Assembly: GCA_000711775.1 (NCBI GenBank)
Contig: ARYC01000807.1
Span: 1 to 64,000, forward strand
DNA from: Oxytricha trifallax
Taxonomy: Eukaryota > Ciliophora > Spirotrichea > Sporadotrichida > Oxytrichidae
Direction of reading: 5' to 3'
DNA: 64,000 nt
The translations under genes and the position numbers were made by a program. The notes beneath the pieces were generated by a model, which made no database searches, was not told the DNA's origin, and saw only the letters and a list, made by a program, of their open reading frames with translations. Below, piece after piece: positions 45,381 through 56,238 of this stretch (position 1 is its first letter; each line of letters begins with the position of its first letter).

Positions 45381-47190
45381 TCATCTTCTAATTTTGTTCT
45401 ATCTCGCTTTGGAGTAATGCTACTATACTCTATTTCTAACTTAGTTACTATTTGCATTCATATTTCCAGTTTGAGGCCTCTATGAAGTATCTCCAACTCC
45501 TCCTTATTTCTCCTGTGCTTATGCATTTCTCTAAGACTTTTTGCTAATAACTTTATCTTCTTTTCTTAGTTTTTAAAGTTCTTTCGACATTAGCTTCATT
45601 TGATTGAAGTCATCAGTTCTCATAGTATCCATTCTCCATTCTTTGTACTTAGATTTGCGTTTTTGTTTCACACTAAGTAGTGCTGCGGTTTATTGTTGCT
45701 ATGCTTAAAGTTCTGAATTTAGATTTTAGCAGGCATCTGCTTCCTCATCTGAAGAGTCATCACAGTCCTCGTCCTCATCTTGATCTTCGTTTAGATCCCT
45801 AGTTTAAAGAAAAGCCTTTACAAATTTCATGAGTGATCTCTCTGAATTTATGCAATCTGTAAGCTTTCTCATCATTTCAACTTTTCCTGTTTAAACATTT
45901 GCCTTCTCAAATTCATAAGGCTCACACACTTCTTGGAAATGTTTCATAAGCATGTCGAAGGAATTTTAATTCTCAGAAGTGTGACCTTTTCTTGGAGAAG
46001 CAACTTTTATAGAATGGTTCTTTGAAGTACAACCTGTTTTCTTTAAAGATATTGAAAACCTTTATGCTTAGGAATTACAGCAAGGATATCTAAAAACGAA
46101 ACTAAAAAAGAAGAAAATAACTTACATTCCGTTATTTAAGCCAAATGAAAACTTAGGATGCATAGGATGAAAGCTACAATGATTTATTTCAGCACCCACA
46201 AATTTGTAATTGCAATCAGCACAGTAGAATTCTTGCAATCGTGCATAAATTTTCATGAATATGTCCTTCCATGGCACTGTTTTCTGCCTAAGAAACATAA
46301 CAAACTTATTTACATCCCAAGTTTTGTCAGAGACATGCTGAGCAATTACAGTTCCATGAGTATCGATGAAGATTTTGGCTTTTGAGCAAGGCATCCAATC
46401 TCTCTAACTTGAAGTGTAAAGTTAATCGCAATAGACGCACCTGTGCAACATATTTACTTCATCTTCAAAGATAATTTCTAGCTTCTTCATAAATAACTTG
46501 CTAGTCAATTTATCTTTTTTGTCTTTTAAATTATCGAGATCATGTAGAGTAATTGCTCTTGCTAGTTTCTTGATTAGGGAACTATTTAAGCAATTCATGT
46601 CTATTGGAAGTGTGATAATTTCTTGCAGATTTTTAACTACAAATTGCACTGACTCCTCGACTAATTTAGCCATTTAAAGAAAATCTGAAGAAATTAATAT
46701 AGATACTGAATTCTTGATCTCTAACTTTGGTTCCTTCTTATGCACGTATTTCATAAGCCAATCGAATATATTAATGTCACAATGCACACTGATGTCTATA
46801 TCATCTAGATTCTTGGAATCAGCCAAATATTTCTCAAAGTACTTCATATTATTGAGCAGTAGGATTCTATCACATTTGAAATCTTTATTCATTTTCTTGT
46901 TTTCATCACAAACATGAATTACGATTTAGTTGCTATTTGCGTTTTAAACTGCAGCTGATTGAGTTCTGCTCGCTAAATCATTTTTATTGCTACTTTAAGA
47001 TATTCCTTGTGTTATCAAAGAATCGGGGTTGCTGTTTTCATTGTTTAAGTAAGGTGCTGTGGAGAGGTGCTCTTTGGCTGGCATTTCTTTTGAAGAGTTT
47101 ATTTTAGAGAGAGAATTCTGATCTTTCTTGTGATGAGGGTATATTGTGTTGTTATTGTTCAGTATTTACTATTTTATAAACGAATTTCCA
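45381..47190 (-). CDS. SANBR/KIAA1841-like BTB-domain protein
   Basis: A disordered N/S/Q-rich head leads to the BTB domain: QIVIHVCDENKKMNKDFKCD, DIDISVHCDINIFDWLMKYV, ISILISSDFLQMAKLVEESV. Then DLDNLKDKKDKLTSKLFMKK, CVYCDQL, FIDTHGTVIAQHVSDKTWDV, FYCADCNYKF and HCSFHP, GYPCCNSQAQRF, which follow animal KIAA1841 block by block, including the paired Cys/His residues of a likely zinc-binding region. An intron lies near 46092-46135. The C-terminus is acidic (EDQDEDEDCDDSSDEEAD) and then KEWRMDTMRTDDFNQMKLMS, as in the animal protein, ending RR before TGA 45381-45383. The start is uncertain (coding extends to about 47190). In mammals SANBR regulates antibody class switching; a conserved core role is unknown. 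Confidence 0.85.
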
Positions 47191-47390
47191 ACTATTTGAG
47201 CTGACTAGAATGAATTAGAATACAAAATCTACCTTTAAAAGGATCTAATGGATTTCATTATTAAAATTCTAAATATGTTAAAGAGACAGTCCTTGAGACT
47301 AAATGTTTTAAGTTAAATAAGGTATCATGTTTAAAGTGCTATTGACACTTTGTGTTCATGAACTTGCAATATTGTGTAATATTAACTATT

Positions 47391-47621
47391 TCATTCTTAA
47401 GTTCCCATTGTTCTCTCAAGACTGCTCTTAGCTTGGCTGACAAGTTCAAGTTCCTTCTTGCAGTATGCATTGAAGTCTAGTTTCTCTGAGTCAACGTAAT
47501 AGTAAGAAGCAACATATTTCTCTTGGATGTTTCTGAGATATGGCTGGATGCATCTTGAGTAGATATTTAACTTGAACAAGAAATCGTCTTGCAATTGTGC
47601 TCTGCTTTGACTAGCTTCCAT
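47391..47621 (-). CDS. small helical protein (76 aa, hypothetical)
   Basis: Starts MEASQSRAQLQDDFLFKLNI at 47621 (an upstream in-frame ATG at 47640-47642 is possible) and ends at TGA 47391-47393. Codon usage is GC-richer than the surroundings, a sign of a well expressed conserved gene. It has a tyrosine-rich middle (EKYVASYYYVDSEKLDF) and two cysteines. It is the size of small accessory subunits of mitochondrial or other complexes, but I do not recognise a family. Confidence 0.7.
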
Positions 47622-48005
47622 TATAAATCTATATTTTAACAAAATATTAATTATTATTCTCTAATCGATCACTCATTAATTGCAATTACACTCGATTATT
47701 TTTATATTCTTTAACATATTTAACATTCACAAAATATTAAAAACTCTTCCATTAAAGTAAACTTTATTATAGGTTTCTTAAAACTAATCAAAAATATAAT
47801 ATAATCAAACTATCATTCGCTTTTAATTGTTTTATATTTAAAATTAATATAGCAAAAATAGAAATATACAAAACTTAAAAATTAAACCTATTATTATAAA
47901 CTCATTTCCACAATAATTGTTTTAAATAATTATTCAAAAAATAAGGACACTCTACATATAAAGAAAAAATAACTTAGTAGATTATATAATTATACACTCA
48001 GAAAA
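47622..48005. other. AT-rich spacer between divergent genes
   Basis: About 380 bp separating the minus-strand small gene from the plus-strand Rab. It presumably contains both promoters, but no defined element can be named. Confidence 0.4.
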
Positions 48006-49133
48006 ATGGCTTAAAAGAAAATACAAATTATCATCTTAGGAGATGGTGCAGTCGGTAAAACCTCACTTCTCAGAATGTACGTAACCTTACAAACTTAATA
48101 CTATTTAACCAATGGTTTTTGGGGTTAGGCTGGACCTAGCTTTAAGTTCTGATGGTTTCTTATCTTTGTTAAATTCATGTGTGCATGATATGCTAAATCT
48201 TTCTTGTATAGGTATTCTGAGAAGCAGTTTACGCAGAGTCACATGGCCACCATAGGTCTGGATTACGTGTCAACCACCTTCAAATCCCCTAACACCGAGG
48301 ACATCGCAGTGAAGATCTGGGACACAGCAGGCCAAGAGCGTTTCAAGACAATTACTTACTCTTTCTACAAGCAAGCACACGGTGTCATAGTTACATTCGA
48401 TGTGACAAACCAATAATCCTTCAACAATGTGAAAACATGGCTGGAGTCAATTTACCAACACGCAGATCCCAGCATCACCAAGGTCCTTGTGGGAAACAAA
48501 ATTGATTTGGAAGACGAGCGCAAGGTGAGCGCTGAGGAGGCTAAAGTTCTTGCTGATCAACATAAGATGCGCTATTTCGAGACGTCAGCAAGACTTAATA
48601 AGAACATTTATTTTTAAAAAAAATAATTTATAAATATAATAGTGATTATTAATTGTCATTTTTAACATTGATGAATTGATGAACCACTTGATGGAGAAAG
48701 TTTACTAGAAAATGTTTTAAGATTAAGACGATGACAATATAAAAGTGAAATTCATTAAAGCAAAGATTTATGATTTGGTATTGCATTTCATAATAAGATC
48801 TACATTGAATATTTATACTATAAAACCATTGTTTTAATTTTTTTATTTTTAAGGAATAAGTGAGAGGATCTTTACTTAAACTATAATTTAAATGATCTCT
48901 TAAAATTACAATATATTTGATTCTTTTTTTAACAAGCAAAATAATCAATTTAATTTGGCATTTTTTTCATGTCTAAGTAAATTTTATAATTAAAAATGTA
49001 TGTTTGATATTTATAAGATAATGATTTATGAGCTTTTAATAGAGGAAAGAGCGTAGTGATAAACAAAAAGGATCATAAAAAGAGCGAAGGGACTGGTGGA
49101 AAGAAAAATGGTGGTGGTGGTTGCTGCAAATGA
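48006..49133 (+). CDS. Rab GTPase (conserved, well expressed)
   Basis: Begins [20 protein letters not shown] (G1) and, after a 135-nt intron (48077-48211), continues [11 protein letters not shown] (G2), [20 protein letters not shown] (G3), [13 protein letters not shown] (G4), [11 protein letters not shown] (G5). An IES with pointer AACATT interrupts the G5 helix; removal gives [21 protein letters not shown] second interval (48741-49045) separates DDDNIK from [14 protein letters not shown]. It ends GGGGCCK, a prenylation motif, at TGA 49131-49133. All catalytic residues are present. The GC-rich codons in the core contrast with the Rab array at 32-38 kb. Rab1/8-like by overall pattern; exact subfamily not assigned. 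Confidence 0.9.
48603..48669. other. IES in the Rab gene, pointer AACATT
   Basis: AACATT is present at 48603-48608 and 48664-48669. Removing 61 bp changes NKNIYF(QKK...) into [11 protein letters not shown], the expected Rab alpha-5 helix. The interval is AT-rich and noncoding. Confidence 0.9.
48741..49048. other. probable second IES in the Rab gene, pointer AAA
   Basis: The AT-rich 305-bp interval between DDDNIK and [11 protein letters not shown] interrupts the hypervariable tail. An AAA repeat (48741-48743, 49046-49048) allows the in-frame join ATA-AAG-AGC. The pointer is short and lies in A-runs, so the edges may shift by a few bases. Confidence 0.65.
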
Positions 49134-49893
49134 TGATTATCGAATTATTCATAGCAATATATTAGAGCAAAGAGCAGTCATAAACTTATAAATTCTATAA
49201 GAAAGTTTGATTAATAGTAGTACTTCGCAACAATATGAACCAGTATTTTATATTCACAAAAAGTAGTTAAATTTTACAGTAAAATGTTAAACTTTGAAAT
49301 ATTAAACATAAGCCCTTTTTTTATTCATAAATTAAACTTTCTTAAGAATGTAATTGGCCTAATCCTATTACGATTTTATTTTAAATAATATTAAGATAAT
49401 AATTCTAACCAATAAACTAAAAATGAATATAATAAATAATGATTATGGAATATAAAATATTTAAGTTAGAAAGAAAACAAAAGAAAGTTGAGAAGTAATT
49501 AGAAAAAAATTACTTTGTTTCATCGAGCTAATCCGAAAATTTCGAAAAAAAATTATAATAATTTTCTCCAAATGTTATTTAATTAGTCTGATTCATTTCA
49601 TATAAAAAGCTTGTAATATTTGCATTTTTCTTTCACAATTATATCTAAGAATATCAGATTTTCATAGATAAATTTGCATAATTGCTCTGTAGTTCATCTG
49701 ATTAAAAATTATAAAAGTTAAGGGTTTAAAAATTGCTTCAATATATAAAACTTTCAATTTGACTTTATAAACACTTATATAAGTTGAATTTTTGCTTTTA
49801 CAATTTGATATATCTAAATTTCTATTTCCACTCTAATGTCAGGCAAAATACGATTTCTGATTCAATAATATATAATAAAAATGGGATTTAATA
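49134..49893. other. AT-rich spacer
   Basis: About 760 bp of AT-rich intergenic DNA between convergent genes. Nothing recognised. Confidence 0.45.
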
Positions 49894-50416
49894 TCACAAT
49901 GAATTAGAAGCCGTTTGAGACATAGCCCCTACATTTCTATCATTATTAGCACTAATTTTCTAATTTATGCCAGAAGCAGTGGGCTGCAAGTGATTATTAT
50001 TACTGTTATTTATTCTACTGTACTCGAAATTATTCTTACCAACTATGTTACTGCTAAATTCAATCCCATTGTTTACATTATTGTTTTATTTTAAATTATT
50101 GCTGTTGAAAGCTTGTGGCTGAATTCCATTGCCAATTCCCATCAATTATGGAGCAACTTGATTCTGGGAATTATTATGAATTAATAAAAATACATATAAT
50201 ACTTTTAAAATAGGGTATAGAATCAAAGTATACTATAGTAATAGTGCTCATCTCTAAATTTGAAAATACATTAGAATATTTAATGATCTTACTGGTTTGA
50301 GGAGGTAATCGATTTATAAATTAGTTATTTCCAATTATATTGCTTTGCTGTTAAATCGCACTTGAAGCAGAGCCCAGAGGATTGTTACTCTTAGACCTGT
50401 AGTTAGTTATGTTCAT
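49894..50416 (-). CDS. N/Q-rich low-complexity protein (hypothetical)
   Basis: Starts MNITNYRSKSNNPLGSASSA at 50416, with an intron from about 50292 down to about 50172, then QVAPQLMGIGNGIQPQAFNS and SNNLKQNNNVNNGIEFSSNI, ending MSQTASNSL before TGA 49894-49896. Almost a quarter of the residues are Asn. No domain; a prion-like composition. It lies divergent to LUC7, 282 bp away. Confidence 0.55.
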
Positions 50417-50698
50417 GAATGTTTTCATTGCCAATTAATAAATTTTTATGTTTGTGTTTGTGCTTTAAATTCGTGTATGCTGATTGAAAATGAGAATTTT
50501 AAGGGGTTTCTGCCACCACTGCAGATAAAATGAATAATTTAAATTAATTTAAATAACGAGTATTTTCATCTATAATTCCTAAACATTCCTAGAATCTTCA
50601 CTGAGAATACAAAGCAATATCTAAATGTGTGTCCTAAATGCCACGATTAATTATAATAATGTAATTATAAAATTAATTAATTAATTTGAGTGAGTGAA

Positions 50699-52211
50699 AT
50701 GGATCATATTCGCTAGGACTTAGATGAATTGATGGGGAAGGATAGAAACCATCCTTTGCATGTCAGACTACAAAAAAGAGATCACTTTGACGACGATTAT
50801 GTAAGTTACAAACTTCAACTTATCGGCTATGTTCTTGAATTTATGTGTATTTATTGCTAAATTTGTGTGTTAACAATTTTCTTTCTGTAGGTTTGCAAAT
50901 ACAATTTGCTTTCTTTTTGCCCTCACGACTTGTTTCCCAACACAAAAGCAGATATTGGACCGTACGACTATTAAATCACTTCACTAAGCTTTAAAAGCAA
51001 ATAACGATTTTATGATTATTAACTTACCTTATAGATGCTAGAAGCGCCATGACGACTATTTGAAGGAGATGTTCAAGAATGACCCTGATAGAGAGATATA
51101 TCAGAGAAAGTACGAAAAAGAACTACAAAGTTTGTTGGAGCAGATGATTGCATAAGTTGATTAAAAAATGAAGAGATCCATAGCTAGAGTTGAAAATCCT
51201 GGACCTGATCATATCAACTAACCAGAAATTAATGCCAGTTAACAGGAAAGTTTGAACTAGAAAATTGATTAACTTGAGCAAAAAATCAACTTTTATATTG
51301 AGAGAGCTGAGAAACTTGGAGAAGAGGGGTAGATTGACGAGAGTGAGGCTATTATGAAAGTGGTTGATGATTTGAAAAAGCAGAAGACAGAACTTGAATC
51401 CTTAACTGACGTAAATATGATCCCAAAAGATAAAAACATGAAAGTTTGCCCAGTCTGTGGTGCACTGTAAGCCTCAACTGACACTGACAAGAGACTTTAA
51501 ATGCATCAGGAAGGTAAATTGCATACTGGCTACTAGAAAATCAGAAAAGTGCTTGCTGAATTGAAGCAAAAGCGTGAGGAATACCGAAGACTTAACGAAA
51601 GATAAGGTAAGAGAAGATCCAGATCAAGATCTGTCTCACCAACTAAGGTTGCACTTCCTAGAAGAAACATTCATGGGCACAATCCTTAAGCTGATGATAA
51701 AGTTAATGAAGCTTTTTATTTCAGCTCTAAGAAGTATGGCTCTGGCGTCAATGTGCCAGACTCAAATATAAGGTTCACTGAACTAGCAATTGAAAATAAT
51801 AAAGGAGTTAATGTGCAACTGGCAAAGACTGAGACCATGGCAAAAGAGTGGGGTTACTATAAAAGAGCAATAGATAAGAAGCGTAGAGAACAATAAAATA
51901 AGGAGAAAGCTGAGAAGAGAGACGAAGAAAGAGGAGGAGGCTACAATAATAAAAAGCATGAATAACATAGTCATTATTTTAACAATTCATACAAGAGATT
52001 TGATGATGGTGGCAGAGGAGGAAGAGATGGCGGTGATAGGAGAAACGATCGTGAAAACTTCTCAAGACCTCCAGGCGGTGGCTACGGTGGCGGAGATAGA
52101 AATAGAGACGGTGGAAGATAAGATGATAGAAGAGGTGGCGGCCAATATAATGGCGGTGGCAGAGATAACTATAGAAGCGGCGGTTTTGCTGGTGATTAGA
52201 GAAGAAGATGA
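50699..52211 (+). CDS. LUC7L: LUC7-like U1 snRNP splicing factor
   Basis: Two introns (50801-50890 and 50962-51034) split the first zinc finger: DDDY|VCKYNLLSFCPHDLFPN, KADIGP|CQKRHDDYLKEMF, giving the LUC7 CCCH pattern. Coiled coil follows (NQKIDQLEQKINFYIERAEK), then the second, C2H2 finger VCPVCGALQASTDTDKRLQM with HQEGKLHTGY. The C-terminus is Arg-rich (KRRSRSRSVSP) and then an RGG/glycine-rich tail (GGGYGGGDRNRDGGR) ending RRR before TGA 52209-52211. Order, spacing and finger residues all match the family. LUC7 binds U1 snRNP and selects 5' splice sites, in the nucleus. Confidence 0.93.
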
Positions 52212-52476
52212 AAATAATAAATCCTTAAGTAATTACCTTTAATTAAGCTTTAATCAACAAATTCATGAATATTTTCATATGAATGAAAATAACAAATGAT
52301 GATGTGGAATGATTAATAAGATTAGAGTGAATTATTAATAGTCGCAATTATATGATGATGTCACATTAAATAAGCGGTCGATTAAAATTTATAATACCAT
52401 ACAGGCCTTAGTAGAGGTCCTCGATCTCATCATATTTACTATTAAGATACCATTTTCTTCAGCATTTTCAGCTCCC

Positions 52477-53151
52477 TCATAGTTTTTGATAAATAAAACC
52501 TTTGATCTCAACCTTTGAGAATCTGCCAACTGCTTCTTCTAATTGATCGTATCTATCGAAAGTGATTTCTTTAATAAGTTTCCATTTTTATTGATCTTCT
52601 AGCTCCTTAATCTTCAAACCATAGCTGTATTACTCTAAATACATGGTTCTTGTGGCAAAGATGGCATATCCATTATCTTTAAGTGCTAATAGCATTTCAT
52701 CGAAGACGTTGTTATCTAAGTGACCCTCGGCTAAGATTCCAGCGGCAGTGATAGCATCGAATCTACCTCTGAACTCTTGTGGGAAGGTATCTGGTTTGCC
52801 CAAGAACAGCTCCTGGAGAGATTCATAAGATTCTTTTTCCTTTGCTTTCTCTAACATACCTGCGCTGGCATCAACACCAACTACGTGTTTGAATCCTCTC
52901 TCCTTAAGATATTGTCCAACGAGACCGGTACCGCAACCCATATCGAAGATTTGAGCCTCAGCAGCTGCATCACCAAAGATTTCCTTGCAAAGTTCAGCAC
53001 ATCTCAATGGATCATGGTAGCCGGCAGTCAAGTAGATCTGTTCATAATGGGCACTCAATTCATCGTAATGCTCTGCAATATGGTCTTGAGAGAATCCTCC
53101 ATGCTTGAGCATGTTCTCTTTCATTTCTTCTGTTACAACAGGCTTTGACAT
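52477..53151 (-). CDS. class I SAM-dependent methyltransferase (METTL27/WBSCR27-like), copy 1
   Basis: Intron-free, 224 residues. Starts MSKPVVTEEMKENMLKHGGF at 53151. The SAM-binding motif I is IFDMGCGTGLVGQYLKERGF, acidic loop VVGVDASAGMLEKAK, followed by FDAITAAGILAEGHL and ALKDNGYAIFATRTMYLE. Ends VEIKGFIYQKL before TGA 52477-52479. GC-richer codons indicate good expression. The substrate is unknown; the motif set resembles WBSCR27-type enzymes. A paralogue lies directly downstream at 53488-54237. Confidence 0.88.
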
Positions 53152-53487
53152 AGCTAGATAGTATTATGATTTGTAAGGAAAGTGGTAGTTTGTTTAGTTT
53201 AGTAACTATTCAAATTAAGATTATACATAAACTTATTGTTAAGGGGTTTATTGAGTCTTTTAAAACAATATTTAAGTTTATCTTGAATTAAGCAATTAAG
53301 ATATTCGAAAATTGTACCAAATACCAAGAATTTGAAAAGACTTTCTAGAAAGAAAATGAGTAAAATAACTATACTTAACATACGAATTAAACCTTTATCA
53401 ATAATAATTTATTTAATTATGAAAAAGTAACTAAGTTTAATATTAGTTAACTTAATACAAACAATAGTCTCTGATTCAAGAGTATCT

Positions 53488-54237
53488 TCAGAGTTTTTGG
53501 TAAGCGAATGCTTTTGCTTCAACCTTTTGGAATCTGCCAACAGCTTCTTCGAGTTGATCGTATCTATCAAAAGTGATCTCGTTAACAAGACTTAATAATT
53601 AAAAAAAATAACTCCATTTTCCAGTGTCTACGAGTTCCTTTATCTTCTCGACATAGTTATATTGAGTTAAGTACATAGTTCTGGTGGCGAATACAGCATA
53701 GCCACCGGTCTTAAGGGCCATAAGCATTTCATCGAAGACTTTGTTGTCAAGATGACCTTCAGCCAAGATGCCACTTGCAGTGATAAACTGTGGCAACAAG
53801 AATTTTTTATATGAAAGCTAACAAAAATATTTAACATCGAATCTATTGTGAAGGTTCTCTGGGAAAGTGTCTGGTAATCCTAGGAAAAGTTCGTGAAGTT
53901 CAGTGTATGAGCCCTTGACCTTTGCCTTTTCTAACATACCAGCGCTGGCATCAACACCTACTATTTGGTTGAAGCCTCTCTCCTTTAGATATTGGCCAAC
54001 AAGTCCAGTACCACATCCCATATCGAGAACAACAGCTGCTTCAGCGGCATCACCAACGCATGTCTTTGCGAGTTCAGCGCACTTAAGGGGATCGTGCCAT
54101 CCTGCTCTGAGGTAGATCTCTTCGTAGTGAGAGCTCAACTCGTTGTAGTGATCAGCAATGTTTTCTTGAGAGAAGTTTCCGTGCTTTTGCATCTCTTCTT
54201 TGTGTTAAGCGGTCAATTCACCTTCAAAGTTTAGCAT
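53488..54237 (-). CDS. class I SAM-dependent methyltransferase, copy 2 (paralogue)
   Basis: Starts MLNFEGELTAQHKEEMQKHG at 54237; motif I VLDMGCGTGLVGQYLKERGF. A 48-nt intron (about 53788-53835), absent from copy 1, splits FD|FITASGILAEGH. Ends VEAKAFAYQKL before TGA 53488-53490. Between TGKWS and LVNEITFDRYD an extra AT-rich, in-frame segment near 53595-53615 is read through or is a very short intron. A tandem duplicate of 52477-53151; the two differ mainly in the N-terminus and tail. Confidence 0.88.
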
Positions 54238-54509
54238 TCTGTGTTTAGTTTAAGATATTCAAGTTAATAGTAATAAAAATTTAACTTTTATGATTGATAA
54301 CTCACGAATTCATTGTGATTTAATAGGGTTCTTTATTTCTCTCCTAAATTCATAATTATAATTAAGAACATAGTAACATCTTATTTAATATTACGTCACG
54401 TAACAAATGCTTTAGTTTACTATAGATCAGAAATTATGGTTCATATTAAGCTCATTATGCAATAAATTTTTGAAAATTATTGTTAAAGAAATAAATAACT
54501 TTTCTATGT
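54238..54509. other. AT-rich spacer
   Basis: Short intergenic stretch upstream of the methyltransferase and downstream of the kinase; nothing recognised. Confidence 0.4.
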
Positions 54510-56202
54510 TCACTTCTTAGACTTTCTAGCCAATAGTGTTAGCTTTCCACTTGATGTCAAGTTAGTTGCTAATGAGACATTAGCTGTCTCAGGATTTCTC
54601 ATTTTGTAGTACTCTCCATCGATGTTCAAATATGCAAAATAAGTCCTATTTTACTGGTCTCTGAATTGAATTTCAAAGGGACCTTTGTCCTAACAAACTC
54701 TGTAACCCTTAGAAAGTGACAATCCTATGATTGAATAGATTGCATTGAATTCTAGTATATCATCATCAAATTTCTGAGGAGTAAACTAAGGAATTAAACT
54801 TTTACTTGTTGAATTGCCAGAGCTATTTATGTTTTTATATGGATTTTGGATTCCTAACTTGTTCTTTGATTAATCCCATAAATTTGATCTTCCACCCATG
54901 AAGCTGCCTATATTTGTACTGACAAAACAAACTGGACTATCTTTAACTCGCATGTTTTCAATATCTAGCTTATTTGTAGTAAATAGGATTTTTCTTTTTT
55001 AACTCTCTTTACTAGACATTGTTTTGCTTTCCTCTTAGATGTCTACTATTGAACTCGACAGAAGTTGCTCTTTATGCTCATCTTAAGGCAGAGTGGAGAA
55101 GTAATCAATTTGATTGGAGATTTTTTACTCGTTTAAACAGCATCCACAGAGTACAGATTTAAATCCAACCCAAAAATAGCAACAGTCGTTACAACATCTT
55201 TTGCCAGTCCTTCGTTTCTCGAATTCTAAACCAAGTCTACCATCTTCTCCGAGACCAAAGTAGTTTATCATATATCTCTCGAATACCAAACTGGGGTCCT
55301 CATCGAGATCTCTGGTTCTTGAGTTTGTTGTGAGAGTTGCTCCATCCTTGCGATACTTAACTTGAACTTTCCAGACATTAATTTACTGCTCTTCAGTGTT
55401 CAAGCAAATCTCATTTACTAACTTTTCAATTAGAATATCTTTTGGATTTATTCGAGAAATAAAAATTAAAACTAAAATAGCCTAAAACTTTTTATTTTTT
55501 ATACTTAAAAAAATTATTTACAAACCTTTTTTTTTAATTTTACAAATATTTTCCAAAATTTATTATTAATATATTTTATTATAATTTGTGATATTTTATT
55601 TGATGAATCAAATAATTTCCCAATTAATAAATATTTTATTCCGTCTTATAACTAACTCTGAATAATGAATGCGTTAAGCAGATATATCTTATTGAAGATT
55701 TACAATAATTTTTGCTAAATGGTACTAAAATGAGATGCATGCGAATTTCCTCCCCAATTAATGACTCTAGATAAATCGTTTCCAGTCCCATAAGGCAGTG
55801 GACAGCAAACTAGTTCCTCAATATTTACTCCCTGATCTTTTGCAGATTAAATAATACCAACTAGAGACCCATCACCACCTGCAGTTACCATTATGATTTT
55901 TACACTTCTATCGCCTATAAATAGCGAAAATTATTTCACTTTATAAGTTAATGTTGTATCTTACATTATTCTTAGAGATCTTTAAGTCGCTAATATCCAT
56001 CTATTGATTGCTTTTTATCTATTATGTTATGAATTTATAAACTACTAAAGTATTTTGAATATTTATTGGGATATTAATTGAAAATACTTAATAAAGAATT
56101 TAAAGCAATTTATAATGTTATCTTAAATAAATTCAATATTAATCCTTCATATTTTAGTTAAAATATAACATATTAATTGATAATCTCATTAAAACTTCAA
56201 TC

Positions 56203-56238
<36 letters not shown>

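Noticed and set aside
48110..48135. GGTTTTTGGGGTTAG in the first Rab intron as a telomere-addition or TBE remnant
   Set aside because: Too short and imperfect, with no second end; it fits inside a normal 135-nt intron.
48649..48948. 99-codon minus-strand ORF within the Rab gene
   Set aside because: AT-rich, hydrophobic and overlapping the Rab coding segment and its second IES; no protein-like pattern.
50962..51060. 9-bp repeat ACGACTATT at 50964-50972 and near 51051-51059 in LUC7, looking like an IES pointer
   Set aside because: Joining at the repeat would delete the second half of the first zinc finger. A GT-AG intron at 50962-51034 instead gives DIGPCQKRHDDYLK, matching the LUC7 family.
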